NCBI GenBank assembly: GCA_905182995.1
Contig: CAJJDP010000097.1
Span: forward strand, 251,897-315,896
Reading direction: 5' to 3'
Length of the DNA: 64,000 nucleotides
Origin: Paramecium octaurelia
Lineage: Eukaryota > Ciliophora > Oligohymenophorea > Peniculida > Parameciidae
The notes beneath the pieces were generated by a model. It saw only the letters and a list, made by a program, of their open reading frames with translations. It ran no database searches and was not told the origin of the DNA. Position numbers and translations under genes: made by a program. Position 1 is the stretch's first letter. Every line of letters starts with the position of its first letter. Below, in pieces: positions 36,122 through 48,210 of this stretch.

Positions 36122-36856
36122 TCAAAACACATATAATACTATTAGATTGATTAGAAACAAAGGCAAGAATAGGATACTGAGGTAGTAATAGAATAAATTG
36201 CCTTGTCCAATACATCTTCCTAAAAAGTTGCTGTGATGATGGAACTCTCTTATGCATACATTGCAAGTCTCACAATGATAAGTGTCTTTTCGATAATGAA
36301 CTATTTCACAAATCTGGAATATAGAGACTAAAAATACCTAACAATTATTATGTTTATTGAGAGTCTCCTGAAGGGAAGTGTTAATTCCTGGATTGATAAG
36401 AGCTGCAATCACATACCCTAGAAGTTCTAAAACATTGATTATGATTGTAATGCAAAATTAAATGGTTTTTTGTTTTCTTTTCGTAAACTGGAAATACGTT
36501 ATGACAAGCAGTGCAATTATCACAAGCAAATTGATTATCCATTATGGACTAATAGCAAATATAGGTTCATCATTAATGAAAATTAAAGGAGTGTAGTTTC
36601 CGAAATGTCGTTTCCACACTTTTGCTTTGTTCAATTTCTTCCTAGTCTCATCATCTGAATCTTGATCGAAATACTATTCCTCTTCCTTCATCTTATTGAT
36701 TTTCATTTCTATTTATGAAATTTCAGAATCATCCAATTCTTTCTCGATTGGTTTCTTTGAATCCTCTATATTGTATTAGATATCTTCTTCATCGAATTAT
36801 ACATTCATATCATCATCATCATCATCGTCTTGCTTTTCAAAATACTCAAAATCCAT
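36122..36856 (-). CDS. DHHC-type palmitoyltransferase-like protein with HHHS in place of DHHC
   Basis: A 244-aa intronless membrane protein. An acidic N-terminus (poly-Asp, then Glu-rich) is followed by two hydrophobic helices (WIINLLVIIALLVITYF, FCITIIINVLELLGYVIAAL). Next comes a Cys-rich domain, then two more hydrophobic helices and the stop. The Cys-rich domain reads YHCETCNVCIREFHHHSNFLGRCIGQGN. This is the layout of S-acyltransferases, whose active site is DHHC. Here that tetrad is HHHS: the Asp is His and the nucleophilic Cys is Ser. The protein should not form the acyl-enzyme intermediate in the normal way. The four-helix topology is otherwise complete. Confidence 0.8.
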
Positions 36857-36930
36857 AAAGTAATTATTTTACTAAATGAGATTGAAAAAAATAATTAAGT
36901 TTATTTTTCTTTTTATTAATAACCTGAAAA

Positions 36931-39216
36931 ATGTAAAGGGAAACAAGAGTAAACAATAGATTGGAATAAGATAAAAAGGTTAGGCAGAATTAAATTTCAG
37001 AATTGATTAAAATATTTGAGGAAGATTAAATACAAACAGATATTGCTTAATAATTTTCGAATTAGCTTGAATAGGCTGCTTTTGAGTTATCAGGTGGTGA
37101 AAATACTAGGGAGTATAGAACTAGATTAAATACAGTCAAAATTCGATTAAATGGCACTAAAGGTAAGTTAATATAATTACAAAATTAGGCCAATTCATTC
37201 GATAGGTTCTATTGCAAAGTATTATGACTCCTTTAGAGTTGATGGCATTCGATATGTCGAAATTAAATGAAAATTCAATACAAGCATTCTTGGAACAAAA
37301 TAATAGGTAGTTTCCTCAAAAGAATGTCTCCAATCGATTAGGTTAGCGAATAGTTGTGGATAAAGATCTTACTTAAAATTCAAATGAAAAACCAAAGGAA
37401 TCAAATAATGATTTATAAATCAATTCATAACACGAAGAAAAAGAGTAAGCTAATGCAGACAATTTTAATTAACTTGACTAAAATAAACCTACTGAATTCA
37501 TTGGCCCTGAAATAAAACAGCAGCATATCGATCAGCCTCAACGGGCATCCATAAATACAGAAACAGAAAAAATTGATTTTGCTCCTTAAGAAGAACCCAT
37601 CTAACAATTTGAAGAATATGTCGATTATGTATTAATCATATCATTTTTAGAGCTTTGAATATAATCAAAAATAAAGAGATTTCGTTGAAGGAAATGACTT
37701 TCCTAACATTGAGGAACTCTAAATCAATGAAATCAAATAAAATAATCTTTAAGATGATTAAAATGCAAATAGTCCATTGCCCTCTGACAATGTGTTGAAT
37801 CAAGAGTTTCTGTAAGATGACCCTTTGGTTGATGGTCCAAAAGAGAATGTTTAAACTAAAATTTTGGATTCTCAAATACAAGAAGAGGAATAGCAATATT
37901 ATGAACATGAATGCAGTTTCTAAATAAAAGAATAATAATTGATCGACGCCAAAATTCAAAATGAAATTATCGATCCTTAAGGCGATCATTAACTAGCTGA
38001 ATTTGCAGTTTAGACAAATGACAAAAATGATAATTTTCAAAAAGAATAATAAAATCATACTTAGAATTTAAAACAGGAAACCAACCATATTCATACTCAT
38101 AATTTTGAACAATAAATATACTAAAAAGTAATGGATTAGCATACATAATAACATGTGAGAGATCTTAAAGAATAAAAAGAAGAGAGCACTGAATAACTAC
38201 CTCAAAATTATGATGAATTTTTTTAGTTTATTGAGAAAAGGGATTAATAATTTGAAAAGTAAATCAATCAATTAATTGACTAAAATAAAACTTTGACAGA
38301 ATAATTTTATAAAGTCTAGATAGAGAACTAAGTTCAACAAGAAAATTTGGAAATTTAAAATCTAAACTATCAAAATCGTATTTAATAATTAATCAACGAA
38401 AACAATATTTTAAAACTATCTTTTCAATAAAATGAATAACAACAGCAGCAATTACTTGCACATTTAAAAGAATAATCATTAATTGAAAAAGCTTAATTTT
38501 AACAAGTTTATCAAAGTTAATTATCTAACCAACAGAAACACAAAGAATTTCTTGAATAAATTAAATTTAACTTGGATTTTAGAAGAGATGCAGTTCTGAA
38601 AATATAACAATCAAGCTAATCTAGTGTTAATTTGGAAGATGAAATTGGTTAGATGCAAGATATTTTAGCCAAACAAAATGTGTTTGAACATAATTTTTAA
38701 GCAATTGCCTAAGCAAACGAGGTTCAAACATTCAATCAATAATTTTGGGCATCTGAAAATGATGCTTAAACAATTGGCACTATGGTTAATGCAGATTCTG
38801 GTTCAACATAAATTCGCAGAAATAAAGAAGCTTTGAACACAGAAGTTTAAGAGGAGGTTGAATAATTCTAAGTATAGAGTGAGCCTCAAAACTTTGGTGA
38901 AACAAATTAGGCGAGAGTTGTTTAATAAACAGGAGAGAACTCTTCATTTAAGAATTCTCTTTAAGAGTAAACAAATTCGGAAAAAGAACAATAAATACAT
39001 GATTAAGTATAAAATAAGAGAACAAACAATATCAAATAAACTGATTAAGATGCAAAGGGTTTAAAAAATGGGGAAGATTAAATTTTATAAGAACAGCAGT
39101 AGTTCAGTTAGATTAAAAACTATAATCACAACAAAGGAAGTGAAGTTTAAATGAATCAATAGAGGAAAAGATAATAAGTAAAAAGATCTAATGTGCCTGA
39201 ATCAGTATTTGATTGA
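36931..39216 (+). CDS. TFIIS central-domain protein (Bye1/PHF3-like)
   Basis: About 745 aa with introns of 26 and 22 nt. Residues 45-110 form a TFIIS central (M) domain: EYRTRLNTVKIRLNGTKGQF, then VLLQSIMTPLELMAFDMSKL, matching the R...N(L/V)K...N..L...VL...I.P..L..M pattern. This domain docks on the RNA polymerase II jaw. The rest, more than 600 residues, is Gln/Asn/Glu-rich coil with no zinc ribbon, so it is not TFIIS itself but a Bye1/PHF3/DIDO-like factor. No PHD or SPOC domain is seen. It is probably nuclear and acts in transcription elongation. Confidence 0.7.
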
Positions 39217-39425
39217 CAATGAAATATTGATTAATTTATACCAATAGAAAGAATTGTGTGTATATTAAGAAATACCTCACATAATTGTGTAAGTTTTCAT
39301 TATTTAAAGTTCTAATCTAAAATATATCCAGATTATAATATTTTATGGTTTTTTTTGTATTTTTATATAGTAGTTCAAATCTTAAATAAGCATTTGATTG
39401 TCCAATATTAATATTTTATTAAAAG

Positions 39426-39957
39426 ATGTCTTGGAGAAAACCAAAAGTTATTCATCCCGAAAGTGGAAATGGCTATGAAATAAAGGGATTCACTGAACCA
39501 ACTTTCAAAAGAATCCCTCATTGTCACAACGATGATGATATTGATGTTGACATTCCAAATGGGGACCTTGAATTTGGTAAGAAAATGTACGGTTAAGCAT
39601 GCGCTGGTTGCCACGATTTAGGTATATATACAGGTCTATTTTCAAAGACAGTGATCTTGATCAAGGACCAGCTTTGAGAAATTCTTATTTGAGAAGATTA
39701 GGATCTAACAAGAAGTTTTCTAATTATGGATGGGATTTGAGAGCAAGAAGATTATATTGGACAAGAAAATTATTGTGGGATTTCTTATAAAATCCAGAGA
39801 AAATGTTTTTGGATACTAATATGCAATTTGATGGAGTACTTTATTAAAATATTTTTAGATCCAAGACCCAAGAACTCTAGGCAGTATAATCGACTATATG
39901 TAATATTTAACAGTGTATACTTACGATCATAGAGGATCAAAAAGACCCATCTTTTGA
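39426..39957 (+). CDS. mitochondrial cytochrome c
   Basis: A 160-aa protein with introns of 26 and 23 nt. The haem-binding site reads FGKKMYGQACAGCHDL (CxxCH). After splicing, DQGPALRNSYLRRLGSNKKF and FSNYGWDL follow, then KLLWDFLQNPEKMF and TNMQFDGI with the axial Met. The order CxxCH ... GPxL ... Y..W..D.L...L.NP ... T.M.F is that of class I cytochrome c. It is longer than the usual 104-115 aa, with an N-terminal extension of about 50 residues, as known in divergent ciliate cytochromes. It carries electrons between respiratory complexes III and IV. Confidence 0.85.
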
Positions 39958-40594
39958 AACAGAATCAAATATATATATAAGCATAGCATTAAAATTTTAA
40001 TATATCTTTTATATATAAGTTAGGCAATATTATATTCACAAATAAACACTGTAAAATAATAATTGTCATTATTTATTTTATAAAAAAAATAGCATCTATT
40101 TTCATAATTTATCACCTTCTGATCCGTCTGAACCAAAAATCATTTTAATATTAATAGGTGAAGGCAAGTTATGCTTTATTCAGTAGGTTCAAATAAAGTG
40201 CCAACTCAGACTTAATGTATCTGATGAAGTAAATGAAATTATAAATCCAAAAATTACCTCCAAATATTTCCTAAAATAAAACAAAATCAAGTTTATCGCT
40301 TGCGATATCAAATTTCTAAGTATTTTGTGCTTAGTTTCTAACAATTTTTTCTCAAATCATAGATAATTTACATAGAATTATAATTATCAAATAATTATGT
40401 TATTTTTAGAAATACATTTTTAAAGATTTTGTGATATTCATTTTAATATTCATAATAGCCTGCTAATGCTCATTGAAGGTTGTTAAATGCAATTTCATAC
40501 TTCTTCTTTTATAATATTACATTATGTATTATATAATAAATGAAAAGAGATTTAAGTGATAAATTTTATATAATATTTAAATTTTAATTAGGAA
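39958..40594. other. intergenic region, nothing recognised
   Basis: About 640 bp between convergent genes with AT repeats at its left end. Weak coding-like fragments on the minus strand around 40110-40260 cannot be joined with plausible introns. No RNA gene is visible. Confidence 0.4.
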
Positions 40595-41274
40595 TCATTA
40601 GTTTTTGAGTATTGAGCTTTGAACGAATCTGGATTAAATCTTTCTTGCTTATTATGTTTACTGGTCTATTTATGCTTAAGAACCGTATATTTTGTTCCAA
40701 TCAATTTAATTTTTCCTGTTTACATCTGATATTAACTCATTGCATATAGATGATTTTTGGGATTAAATTATTTCACTTGGCAATAAATCATCATGTTCAT
40801 GTTTAGAAATGATCTAATTCAATTTATTTTACTCTTATATTTCCTAATATAAAATCTAAAATACTTTTTAAACACGTTCTTCATCCCAATGATAAAGATG
40901 CTTCAAATAGTTTTTAAGAACTTTTATACTCTTTTGCATGCTGCTTTCGCAGTAAATAGCAACTGAAGATTTTTTAATTTTTGTCCAAAACTCTTTTTAG
41001 AAAACATTTTTACATGCAAGAATAATCTTGAAGCTTCCAATGAATCTTAAAAATTGATGTGTATGTTTAAATAGTAGATTCCGTATGCTTTCATGGATTG
41101 ATCATTGTCAATGCAATTTATAATAGCACATATATTATGTTATTTTAGGCTCTCCAATGTGCTTTCAATGGACTCAATAGTAGTTGTTTTCTCTAGATTG
41201 CAAAAAGGATTAACAAACTCCTATTCGACAACATAGAGATTAACTCCTTCATCTAATCTAAATGCAATGTACAT
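40595..41274 (-). CDS. dual-specificity phosphatase-like protein, degenerate active site
   Basis: About 218 aa; one 23-nt intron ending GAG joins two frames. The order follows small DSPs: a start MYIAFRLDEGVNLYVVEQ, CAIINCIDND, AYGIYYLNIHI, helix SLEASRLFLHF, then KKSSVAIYCESSMQKSIKV in the place of VLVHCxxGxxRS. The Cys is present, but the His is Tyr, the Gly is Ser and the catalytic Arg is Lys. Activity is doubtful. The C-terminal 70 residues are Gln/Lys rich. The fold call rests on the spacing of these blocks; confidence is moderate. Confidence 0.5.
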
Positions 41275-41497
41275 TTATTTTATTTTTATTATTTACGTTG
41301 TTTTAATCGCAACATAGAGATTAAAGGTTAGCTATAAATTATGAAAAATATTCTATATTTCAATTAGAAATGATTATTTCATCAGTATTATACAACATTT
41401 AATGGAATTTATTAATATATTCGAAAGTAAAACTTCTTCTAATTTCCTTTTCTATTAATATATCAATAATAATAATAGCAATAAAATAAATATTGAA

Positions 41498-43840
41498 ATG
41501 GATTAGACATTGTATCAGAACATTTAGAAAAAATTAGAAAACAAAATAGATTTCAGTAATAAGAATGATGATCTTAAGAATTTGTTACTTGAGTGCAATA
41601 AGATATAGAGTGTATGATTCATTTTTAAATTAAGAATATACTAGGTTATAAAATAATGACTCAGGTATTTTAAGCAATTCAAAAATCTGGGCAAAAGGTT
41701 CTTCTGATGGATTAGGATCAAATATAAATAATTAAGACCTGTAAATCTTTGGCTATCTTGGGATATCTTCATGATCAAGAATAAATTAAAATAATCAATA
41801 AAGACAAAGAGTTCAGGGAAAATATAAGAGTTCAAATACAAGATCTTCAATAGCAAGGTAATTTAGAGAAGGCTTTTTTGCTGGACGAAGTAATGAAATA
41901 CAAAAGTAGAAAATATATTGAGGAATATACGGAAATAAGCAAAGCCATTAAAACTATGGTAAACTTATTAATAGATTTTGGAAATGATTCATTTAATTTC
42001 ACCTAAATCTTTGATGTCATCCTCAATGCATTGTTGCTTACAGGAAATAATAGTACGATTGGAAGGGATTACCAATTGTTGTCTATTTTAGATAAATTGC
42101 AGAAGCTTCTTGATGAAACCAGGTCACCCTATTAATGGACTATCGTAATGGAATCAATATTAAATGCTTCGACCTATATGGAAGAACCAACAGATTTAGT
42201 GCAGCCTAATATGATAACGAGAATAATATTATTCAAAGTAAGATAAACTAATAAATTAGATCCCATATATTGAGGATATCTTTAAGTATTTTGGTAAGTA
42301 TTTAGGGAAATGCTATAAGTTTGAATATAGAATGTTCGAAGCAATGTTAAATTTTGGAGTTACACAATAAACACTTGAATTAATATTGTAATTTAGCAAA
42401 TAATTTGTTAAAGACTATTAAACAGATATTTTAGTAGAGATGAGAAAGAATCTTATACCTAATCTAATAAAGTATATGAGAACAATCAATTGTTTTGACT
42501 AGACCTAAAATTTATTTAATTATTTCTTAATCTCATCCTTTTCATAGGTAGGTGATGCTTAACTAGATTAATAGCATTTTTCAGAAATTATCACAAATTA
42601 CTATAATAATTTCGATTTATATAACGATAAATAATTACAGAGAATTGCTAATTTTCTTGGTCTGTTACAACAACCTAATAAGAAAAGTTTGAAAAATTAT
42701 GACCTTTTAGAGTCAAAACTAAAAAAAAAATATATATAAATCCCATCATCAAATTCAAATATACTATTGTAAAATGAACAAATTCAAATTTGGTTTCAAG
42801 ATGAAAATTCACAAATCGAGGATAAACAACCGAAATTAATAGGCCTGAGAAATTTATTAAATAGTAAGAATTTTTATATTTTAAGCCTGCTACTTGAACA
42901 GTTTTATCTAAGCACTCTTTTGGACTTTAGATTTCAGAAATCTGATATTAAATGAATTTAAAAGAGAAGAAATTGTATTTTTAAAACCATTCAGTTTAAA
43001 AACAAACTTCCTTAGAGTATTTATCTTCCTGAAATATATTAGTGCTTCTTGTTCTTGGATTCCATGAGTGATGAAATTGATTACACACCATTATTATTAA
43101 AAAGATCCTTGAGAGAACCTTATAAAACAGATGATAGACAGTAGGATGCAGCTGAATTTGGTGTTCATTTATTTGAAGATATGGAAAAAAATTTTGATTA
43201 AGAAGAATACGTAACTCAATATGTTTATTGTTTATAGAAAAAAATTAAAGAAATATTTTATGGTATGTCAAAATCAACCTTCTAGTGTAAAAATTGTGAT
43301 AAGCCAACCAAAGGGCCAGATGAAGAATTTATGTATATCACATTGAACTTTGAAAACAATAGAAGAGAAAAAGATGAAATAGAAAAAATGATTCTAAGGC
43401 ATTAAATGAAGGAATAAATTACATTTAATTGTGAGCAATGCAAAAAAACAAGCCAAAGTACCCGAACTCTAGAATTTTCAAAATTACCTAAAAACATAAT
43501 TATTTAAATTAATAGATTTGAATTCCAAAATGGAGAGAGATCTAAAATAAATGATCAAATCAATTTAAAACCAAAGATATAAATAAAAGAGAACCAAAAA
43601 TAATTAACCTATGAACTTTATTCAATCATTATACATTTTGGATAAATACCAGATGCAGGTCATTACACTGTATATTGTAAAGTGAAAGACGAATGGTATC
43701 GATATGATGATAGCATTGTAACTAAGATTGAAGGAGATTTTGATAGAGTGTAAAGAAATTTCAGGTAACTAATCAATTAATCTTATTATAGAAAAGAAGA
43801 AACTCCATATCTATTATTCTTTAGAAGAGTAAGCGGATGA
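41498..43840 (+). CDS. ubiquitin-specific protease
   Basis: About 742 aa with five introns (23, 22, 22, 20 and 27 nt). The N-terminal 430 residues are helical and unassigned. The USP domain begins with GLRNLLNTCYLNSFIQALF, where Cys of NTCY is the nucleophile. The middle has a QDAAEFGVHLFE block and two zinc-binding pairs, CKNC and CEQC. The C-terminal DAGHYTVYCKVKDEWYRYDD supplies the catalytic His and Asp. All triad residues are intact, so it should remove ubiquitin from proteins. Its 3' third (43329-43840) is duplicated at 44678-45189 by the assembly join described below. Confidence 0.88.
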
Positions 43841-44294
43841 AATTACATAAAATATTTTTTTCATTTTATTGTTATCTACAATATTTCTAAAAATACCAAA
43901 TTTAATTGAATTATATCTATATGTTAGCTCATTTTCTTAAAATTCTAAGTCTTAATTAAACTCCTCTCTTTTTACAATAAAATTGAAAAGTGAGTAAAAT
44001 TATATTTATACCACCTATACATTGTAATATATTGAATGCTCAAATTCTAGCTTGAGAATGCTCAATTCTAATCTAGTTATTATTTTATAATTTCGATCTT
44101 TGAAGCCCAAATTTCAATGTTTACTATTGTATTCATCAATTACTGAACTCTGTAAATAACTTACATATTTCTCACAAAATTATCCATACCAATTATTTCT
44201 TTTGTTAATAGATTTAAAGATACTTTCAAAATAATAATTTGATCATCGGCTTGGGATATTTTGTCAAAAGAACAAACTAAAATATACAATCAAA
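43841..44294. other. intergenic region, nothing recognised (repeated at 45190-45643)
   Basis: 454 bp of A/T-rich sequence between the ubiquitin-protease stop and a small frame. It is present twice because of the assembly duplication. No RNA gene, repeat or long frame is visible. Confidence 0.5.
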
Positions 44295-44669
44295 ATGATT
44301 TTGGATGACTAAGTTCAACAAAAAAGGAAATTCCTAAGTAAAGAATATTAAATAATTGATCCCTAACATTAGTAATAGAATGTTAGATTATAATCAGTCA
44401 GTAAAGTACGATTACAGCAGGTAACCTGGATAATTATTTTAGAATCTATGTCACAGGAGAGCCTAAAAGTTTCTATTTCAAATTAAGTCAACTATCGGGA
44501 TACAATAAAATAAGCTAATTCAATAAAATGCTAAACAATAACTTCTCCTTTAATTTTTCCTAGTGCAAGTTTAATTATTAATGAAGATAATCTTTAATTA
44601 TAGGATATAGAAACAATTATAGGGTTATAAGGAGATCAATAAAATAATTACAATCTCTAGGTAAATTGA
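44295..44669 (+). CDS. small uncharacterised protein (left copy of the duplication)
   Basis: A 124-aa frame (MILDDQVQQKRKFLSKEYQI...) ending in TGA at 44667, identical to the copy at 45644-46018. The composition is Gln/Asn/Ile rich with no motif. A 22-nt intron (GTAACC...TTTTAG) inside it would open another frame equally well, so the protein sequence is uncertain. It should be counted once if the duplication is an artefact. Confidence 0.35.
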
Positions 44670-44676
44670 AGGCAAT

Positions 44677-44677
44677 N
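44677..44677. other. single ambiguous base marking a contig join
   Basis: This is the only N in the window. It sits exactly between the two copies of the 1348-bp repeat. Confidence 0.95.
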
Positions 44678-45189
44678 TTATGTATATCACATTGAACTTT
44701 GAAAACAATAGAAGAGAAAAAGATGAAATAGAAAAAATGATTCTAAGGCATTAAATGAAGGAATAAATTACATTTAATTGTGAGCAATGCAAAAAAACAA
44801 GCCAAAGTACCCGAACTCTAGAATTTTCAAAATTACCTAAAAACATAATTATTTAAATTAATAGATTTGAATTCCAAAATGGAGAGAGATCTAAAATAAA
44901 TGATCAAATCAATTTAAAACCAAAGATATAAATAAAAGAGAACCAAAAATAATTAACCTATGAACTTTATTCAATCATTATACATTTTGGATAAATACCA
45001 GATGCAGGTCATTACACTGTATATTGTAAAGTGAAAGACGAATGGTATCGATATGATGATAGCATTGTAACTAAGATTGAAGGAGATTTTGATAGAGTGT
45101 AAAGAAATTTCAGGTAACTAATCAATTAATCTTATTATAGAAAAGAAGAAACTCCATATCTATTATTCTTTAGAAGAGTAAGCGGATGA
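44678..45189 (+). pseudogene. duplicated 3' fragment of the ubiquitin-protease gene (probable artefact)
   Basis: This repeats the last part of the USP gene, from within the zinc-finger region to the TGA, including its final 27-nt intron. It lacks a start, the catalytic Cys and any promoter. Since it is identical to 43329-43840 and begins right after the N, it is best read as assembly overlap and not as a real truncated gene. Confidence 0.85.
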
Positions 45190-45643
45190 AATTACATAAA
45201 ATATTTTTTTCATTTTATTGTTATCTACAATATTTCTAAAAATACCAAATTTAATTGAATTATATCTATATGTTAGCTCATTTTCTTAAAATTCTAAGTC
45301 TTAATTAAACTCCTCTCTTTTTACAATAAAATTGAAAAGTGAGTAAAATTATATTTATACCACCTATACATTGTAATATATTGAATGCTCAAATTCTAGC
45401 TTGAGAATGCTCAATTCTAATCTAGTTATTATTTTATAATTTCGATCTTTGAAGCCCAAATTTCAATGTTTACTATTGTATTCATCAATTACTGAACTCT
45501 GTAAATAACTTACATATTTCTCACAAAATTATCCATACCAATTATTTCTTTTGTTAATAGATTTAAAGATACTTTCAAAATAATAATTTGATCATCGGCT
45601 TGGGATATTTTGTCAAAAGAACAAACTAAAATATACAATCAAA

Positions 45644-46018
45644 ATGATTTTGGATGACTAAGTTCAACAAAAAAGGAAATTCCTAAGTAAAGAATATTAA
45701 ATAATTGATCCCTAACATTAGTAATAGAATGTTAGATTATAATCAGTCAGTAAAGTACGATTACAGCAGGTAACCTGGATAATTATTTTAGAATCTATGT
45801 CACAGGAGAGCCTAAAAGTTTCTATTTCAAATTAAGTCAACTATCGGGATACAATAAAATAAGCTAATTCAATAAAATGCTAAACAATAACTTCTCCTTT
45901 AATTTTTCCTAGTGCAAGTTTAATTATTAATGAAGATAATCTTTAATTATAGGATATAGAAACAATTATAGGGTTATAAGGAGATCAATAAAATAATTAC
46001 AATCTCTAGGTAAATTGA
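45644..46018 (+). CDS. small uncharacterised protein (right copy)
   Basis: The same 124-aa frame as 44295-44669, here in continuous sequence up to the PCF11 gene. The stop at 46016-46018 leaves 158 bp before the next ATG. An alternative model splices a 27-nt intron and ends in TGA at 46175, overlapping the PCF11 start. That is less likely in a eukaryote. No family is recognised. Confidence 0.4.
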
Positions 46019-46176
46019 AGGCAATTCAAAAATGAGATTAAGATGGTCATTGGAAAGTTAGTATAAACAAAACAATGTGTGGTATTGAATAAAGTTCTTA
46101 ATTTTCCAAATTAAATCAAGTTTGAACAATTTTTTACTTCATAAATAAAAATAAAATAATAATTGGAAAAATTTTG

Positions 46177-48128
46177 ATGGCTAAAGGATAAGAAGTTAAA
46201 GTATTGCCAGAAGAGAAGGATGCATTGGAGAAATTAAGAAAAGCAGTATCGATGATAATTAGTACTGGGAGTATTGATTTTGCAGCGATTTTAAAATTGA
46301 TTCAATAGAAAAAGGTTTTCATTAATTAAATTGCAACTGAATTATATAAGTATCTTTTTGTGATATATGAAAGTTTAACTAAACAAAATTTAAAAGAAAA
46401 AAATGTAGTCTAATTGGTTTTCTTAATTGATTACATTTGCAAGAGTGATGTAAAAGATTTCAAAACAGCCATTAAGTTCTACATTGTCAAGCTCTTTGTC
46501 AAAGTTTACAAGAATTAGAAGGAGTTTGGATGTGATCTATTAAAATTGAAAACTGTATTTAAAAGCTGGGTATCCATTTCTTAAACATCATAGTTAAACA
46601 TCTTTCCATTGCCTACTTTAATCGAAATCAGCAATAAAGTCCAATTAGAATTGAAGGATGATTTGGACTAGTTACCCCACGAGAAGTTAGAAGAACTCAA
46701 GAAGTATTACAAAAGTTTGAATGTAAGCGGGGTTGAGCCATTTTTAAATGTATTCTAATTTGATAATTTCCTTAGGGAACCTACAAAAAACCACCCGGAG
46801 CGAAGAGACCAATGGAAGATTAGGTCGTTAAGAAGATCAAATAAGAATAAAAATTTTAACAAACCTAAAGGGTTAATGTAGACAACATACAATAAAAGCA
46901 AATGAATCTATCCTAATTGCAACACAATTTATAAGGGCATCAATAAATTTATCCATCATAGATAATTCATCATAATTAAACTAATCAAACATCTAGTTCT
47001 TAACAGTTTAGAAACCTCCAACCTCCCCAGATGGTTACTTATACACCTTAAAATACTCTGCAAAATAATTTTCCCTATTTAATCCCTTTTTATCAAAATC
47101 AGACATCTTAAGGGACAAATTTGGGTCACACTCATCCTCAACCTTCTTAAACACATTAGCAAGTGTCATCTCAACAGCAACGTCAAACTCAACAAGGATA
47201 AGACCTCACTATGCAGTTTACTTAATAAAACCCTTTAATTAGTTAATATGCTCAATTATAAGGAAACAATCAATATCAATAACAATAATAATAACAACAA
47301 TAGCAGTAATAATAGTAGTAACAATAACAATACTAATAATAGCAATAAACATAGTAGTAACAATAGTAATAATAATAGTAACAACCATAATAATAGTAAT
47401 TACCATAATAATAGTAATAATAATAATAACAATAATAATAACAATAACAATAGTAATATTACTCGCAATAGCAATAATAATCCTTAAATAATTAAAAATA
47501 AATAAATATCCCGATAGATCCAAATACAACTACGACAGTATTTGGTTCACTATTCTAATATTTTACTGGGTAACTGTAGGCTCGACATGAGTTAGTTAAT
47601 AAGGAAACAGTAAAGGATTTTTTAAAGTAACTTATTTGTATGACATATTACTAGAAAATAGATATCATCATCAGAGTTACTCTCAAATCCTAATCGTTAT
47701 GGAACTTTAATAAAATGCCCAACATGCTTTATGAGATTTAGAAATTAGAGTGCCTACATTTAACATTTGAATAATCATGCAAGTTATCAATTAGAGAAGC
47801 TAAGGGAAGATTAGAAAAAGGAAATTCAGATGAGCTGCTCTAGTGAAGTAATATTCTTTTTCATATATAGGAATGGATGTCATCAAACTAAACCATAAAG
47901 GAAAGCAAAAATTAAGAAAGAAATTATTCCATAGATTTGGATAAACTGAATAACTCAAACTGTGCATTTTGCTTAGAGAAATTTTAAGGTCGTTGGGATT
48001 CAAAAAATTGTAAATGGATTTATGAGAACGTCAGAAATTTCATTTTAGAATCAAATGATTTTGATGACCCTTAATTAATTTCGATTCATTAAAAATGCAA
48101 TGAAGTTTTAAATGAAATAAATGCTTGA
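46177..48128 (+). CDS. PCF11-like cleavage/polyadenylation factor
   Basis: A 624-aa protein with introns of 26, 28 and 23 nt. Residues 10-140 are a CID (CTD-interaction) domain: LEKLRKAVSMIISTGSIDFAA, VVQLVFLIDYICKS, FYIVKLFVKVYKN. A long Gln-rich centre includes a poly-Gln run of about 70 codons (47271-47481). The C-terminal half has two zinc-binding elements in PCF11 order: CPTCFMRFRNQSAYIQHLNNH, and CAFCLEKFQGRWDSKN ending with HQKC. PCF11 joins RNA polymerase II to the 3'-end processing complex and helps termination. The combination of CID with both zinc modules makes the call firm. Confidence 0.88.
47271..47481 (+). repeat. poly-Gln trinucleotide tract inside the PCF11 gene
   Basis: About 70 codons, nearly all CAA, TAA or TAG (with rare CAG), encode an almost pure Gln run with a few Pro, Tyr and Thr. 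As DNA it is an imperfect (AAY/AAG)n repeat. Under the standard code it would be full of stops. It is therefore direct support for TAA/TAG = Gln in this genome. Confidence 0.85.
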
Positions 48129-48210
48129 AGATTTTTGATATTTTAATAGAATAATTGTTTTATAATAATAACAAATAAATTAAATTAATTCCATACATAT
48201 AAAATTATTT

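Larger units (their letters stand above)
43329..46025. repeat. 1348-bp perfect direct duplication flanking a single N (assembly join)
   Basis: Bases 43329-44676 and 44678-46025 are the same sequence wherever compared, separated only by the N at 44677. The left copy stops and the right copy starts exactly at the N. This is what results when two overlapping contigs are placed end to end without merging. The duplicated unit holds the 3' end of the ubiquitin-protease gene, a 454-bp intergenic stretch and one small frame. The true locus most likely has one copy, followed directly by the PCF11 gene. Confidence 0.9.

Noticed and set aside
46019-46177. Small gene extended to overlap the PCF11 start codon
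   Set aside because: It needs an optional intron and a TGATG overlap, unusual for a eukaryote; stopping at 46018 is simpler.
47239-47529. Open frames encoding poly-Asn (plus) or poly-Ile/Val (minus) over the trinucleotide repeat
   Set aside because: They are other-frame shadows of the poly-Gln tract in the PCF11 gene.
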